In this document: in pieces, positions 62,290 to 64,000 of the stretch
Layout: each line of letters starts with the position of its first letter
Position numbering within the stretch: the first letter of the stretch is position 1
From: Eudromia elegans
Lineage: Eukaryota; Chordata; Aves; Tinamiformes; Tinamidae
Length of the DNA: 64,000 nt
Assembly (NCBI GenBank): GCA_003342815.1
Contig: PTEX01000024.1
Coordinates: 508,402 to 572,401 of the forward strand
Reading direction: 5' to 3'
Notes under the pieces: generated by a model
What the model was told of the DNA's origin: nothing
The model's input: only the letters and a program-made list of their open reading frames with translations
Databases searched by the model: none
Program-made: the position numbers and the translations under genes

Positions 62290-62970
62290 ACAGGGACAGG
62301 CAGCAGCACTAACATGACCAGACTACTGCTAAAAAGAGAACCAACCATCAATGAGGAATTAAAGCCCATGTTGTGTGGATAATTAAATAAATGAACGCTT
62401 CTCCTTTCCTGCTGTTTAAATGTTTCACAATTTCAACAAATCAAAAGGGTGTCCGAGTTAAATAAGCACTTGTAAAAGAAAAAAAATAGTCTCAATCTAT
62501 AGGACAGTAACTAGGATAGTTTTCTCAAATGTCACGACTTGTGTCTTGGTCTCCAATTTCAGCAATTATTACATATTTATTATAACAAATCATCACCAAA
62601 GATGGTTTTCGATAAGAGCAGCTTTTCCTACTAACACTTGGACTCCAACCACCTTTTCCTACTGCTGCCCAGCCTGTTTTCTGCAGCTAGTTCCACCCAG
62701 CTGCTCCAGGCTCCACTTGGCGTCTCTCTCTCTCATTCCTTTAGTCCTTCCTGGCTTCACTATACTTACACACACACCTTGCATTTTCCTCCACCCTGTT
62801 GATTGAGGTTTACAGCTACTCTCTGCTGGATGCCCCAGAAGATCCACTCTTCACTCAAATGGCATGGTGGAAAAAAACTCTAATGCCCTAAAATTCAGCT
62901 TGCAACAAAACATGCTCCAAACTGCCTAGGAAGCACAAAAACCTCCCAGCCCATTCCTTAGGGGAACATG
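62290..62970. other. Non-coding spacer
   Basis: Nothing recognised. A/T-rich sequence with a short pyrimidine-rich part around 62690-62800. Confidence 0.5.
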
Positions 62971-62974
62971 AGCA

Positions 62975-63560
62975 ACCAGACGGACCCCGGACGTGCCGGG
63001 GAGACGGTGACGGCGCGTCCCTCCGGCCCCGCTGGCCTCCGCGGGGAGGTTTCCCGCCCTCGCTGTGAGGGCCACTGGGCGGCAGGGGCCTTGGGGTGCA
63101 GTGTCACCCCGGGAGGGAGCAGGGCTGATAGCCGGGTCACCCAAAGCGGCCTCACTGAGAGACACGATAGTCCACAGGGGTCCACAGGGTCCACAGCCAC
63201 AGGCTCCAGCAGCGCAGCAATGATCCTCAGGTGAGACCAAGTAACGCACCAGGTCCGGGAGCAACCCGGGATGTCCCTTTAGCGAGGGCAGAAAAGCCAG
63301 GGATGAGACAGGGCGCAACAGAGCCCAAGCAAACCCAGCAGCTCCCAGGGCTCTGGCCCGCGCGGGTGGAGGGTGAAGGCACCAGGTGAGGCCCCCGAGG
63401 GCAGGCACAGGCTGCTGGGGCGCTCGTGGCCTCGGCAAGACGCTTGTCACCTGCACCCCGGTGACACACACGGCAGCAGAGGGACTGCCCCGGTGTCCCC
63501 AGCCCCTCCTCGGAGCGGCCCACTGCAAGGCAGGAGCTCAAGAAGCGGCACCACTCATGG
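62975..63560. other. GC-rich block with a CpG-dense left edge
   Basis: 62975-63060 holds about 13 CpG in 85 bp; CpG density then falls but GC stays high to about 63560. Several open frames overlap on both strands (up to 200 codons, 62926-63528 -). None has a recognisable domain, and this is the pattern expected of stop-poor GC-rich DNA. A GGGGTG...CACCCC stem lies at 63093-63110. A promoter or enhancer is possible; an exon is not supported. Confidence 0.45.
63171..63197 (+). repeat. Short TCCACAGGG tandem repeat
   Basis: TCCACAGGG at 63171, again at 63181, then a partial TCCACAG at 63190 (period about 10 bp). Confidence 0.8.
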
Positions 63561-64000
63561 GGCTGGGTGTCCCTGGCACCTCTGCGTTTCAAGCAAACTT
63601 CTATTGATTCTCCAATAGAGTAACCGTCCTTGAAACACATGGATCACACGGACAGTCCTCCCAGACACCAGCTTATGCATGGAACTATGGAATTACAAAC
63701 CGGCAGCAATTCAACTTTCTTTTCTCCATCCAAAACCCGCAGTCCAGGTACCTGGTTGAAATAACCTCACCTATCACCTCCTCAGAGCTAAAAAACCAAA
63801 AGCTTATCAGCTGAGATGTGCCCACGTCCCAGCTCCTAACACCAAAATTCCCCAAAGAAACATTCTGCCAGCACAGCTGGGGCTGAAAAGGGATTAGTGG
63901 ACCAGGAGCTGGGAACAAACAGCTCTTCTCCACTATCTAGTCACCTGCATTCCCTATCTGGTTACCTGCATCTCCCTCTGCTCCTGGATGAAACAGAAAA
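63561..64000. other. Non-coding end of the window
   Basis: No gene or repeat recognised. A duplicated word pair (CTATCTAGTCACCTGCATTCC near 63934 and CTATCTGGTTACCTGCATCTCC near 63955, each about 20 nt) forms a short imperfect tandem repeat. Confidence 0.5.

Noticed and set aside
1-64000. CRISPR arrays, bacterial operons, phage or plasmid systems
   Set aside because: The coding density, repeats and composition are those of a vertebrate nuclear genome; no such arrangement is present.

Overview
The window looks like single-copy nuclear DNA from a bird, with other sauropsids not excluded. The main evidence is a CR1 LINE 3' end at 61851-62289 that carries the typical sauropsid CR1 tail, together with an older CR1 reverse-transcriptase relic at about 5470-6245. 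Interspersed repeats are sparse, the background is AT-leaning with small CpG-rich islets, and I recognised no mammalian Alu/L1/B1 sequence and no bacterial gene organisation. I found no protein-coding exon, tRNA or rRNA that I can support. The window is best read as intergenic or deep intronic sequence. Open frames of 60-214 codons occur throughout, but they show no family signature, often overlap on both strands, and look like chance.

Layout. 1-5470: unique sequence with a 46-nt purine tract, short AT/T and A tracts and a G-quadruplex motif. 5470-6245: decayed CR1 reverse transcriptase, followed at about 6661-6812 by a possible ancient MIR/CORE-type SINE. 7228-7785: a G-quadruplex motif and a real CpG island, the strongest promoter candidate here. 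10281-10577: a 14/15-bp minisatellite that is open in every frame. 10.6-50.4 kb: mostly unique sequence with small CpG-rich patches (20.75, 26.3, 31.1, 36.2 and 42.3 kb), short repeats and several perfect inverted repeats.

50446-51721: an LTR-type retroviral insertion. It has TG...CA ends, near-perfect terminal inverted repeats and a 5-bp target duplication (AGCTC). It holds a 76-bp tandem repeat that runs into a 380-bp assembly gap. It is most simply a solo LTR in + orientation. 52-61.8 kb: unique sequence with a TCATA microsatellite, a telomere-like G-rich motif (54067-54089) and two abutting perfect hairpins (54754-54805). 61851-62289: a younger CR1 copy with an uninterrupted ORF2 C-terminal frame. 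62.9-63.6 kb: a GC-rich block.

There is no gene set working together here. The features that merit follow-up are the gap-interrupted LTR, the twin hairpins, the CpG island and the two CR1 relics of very different age.
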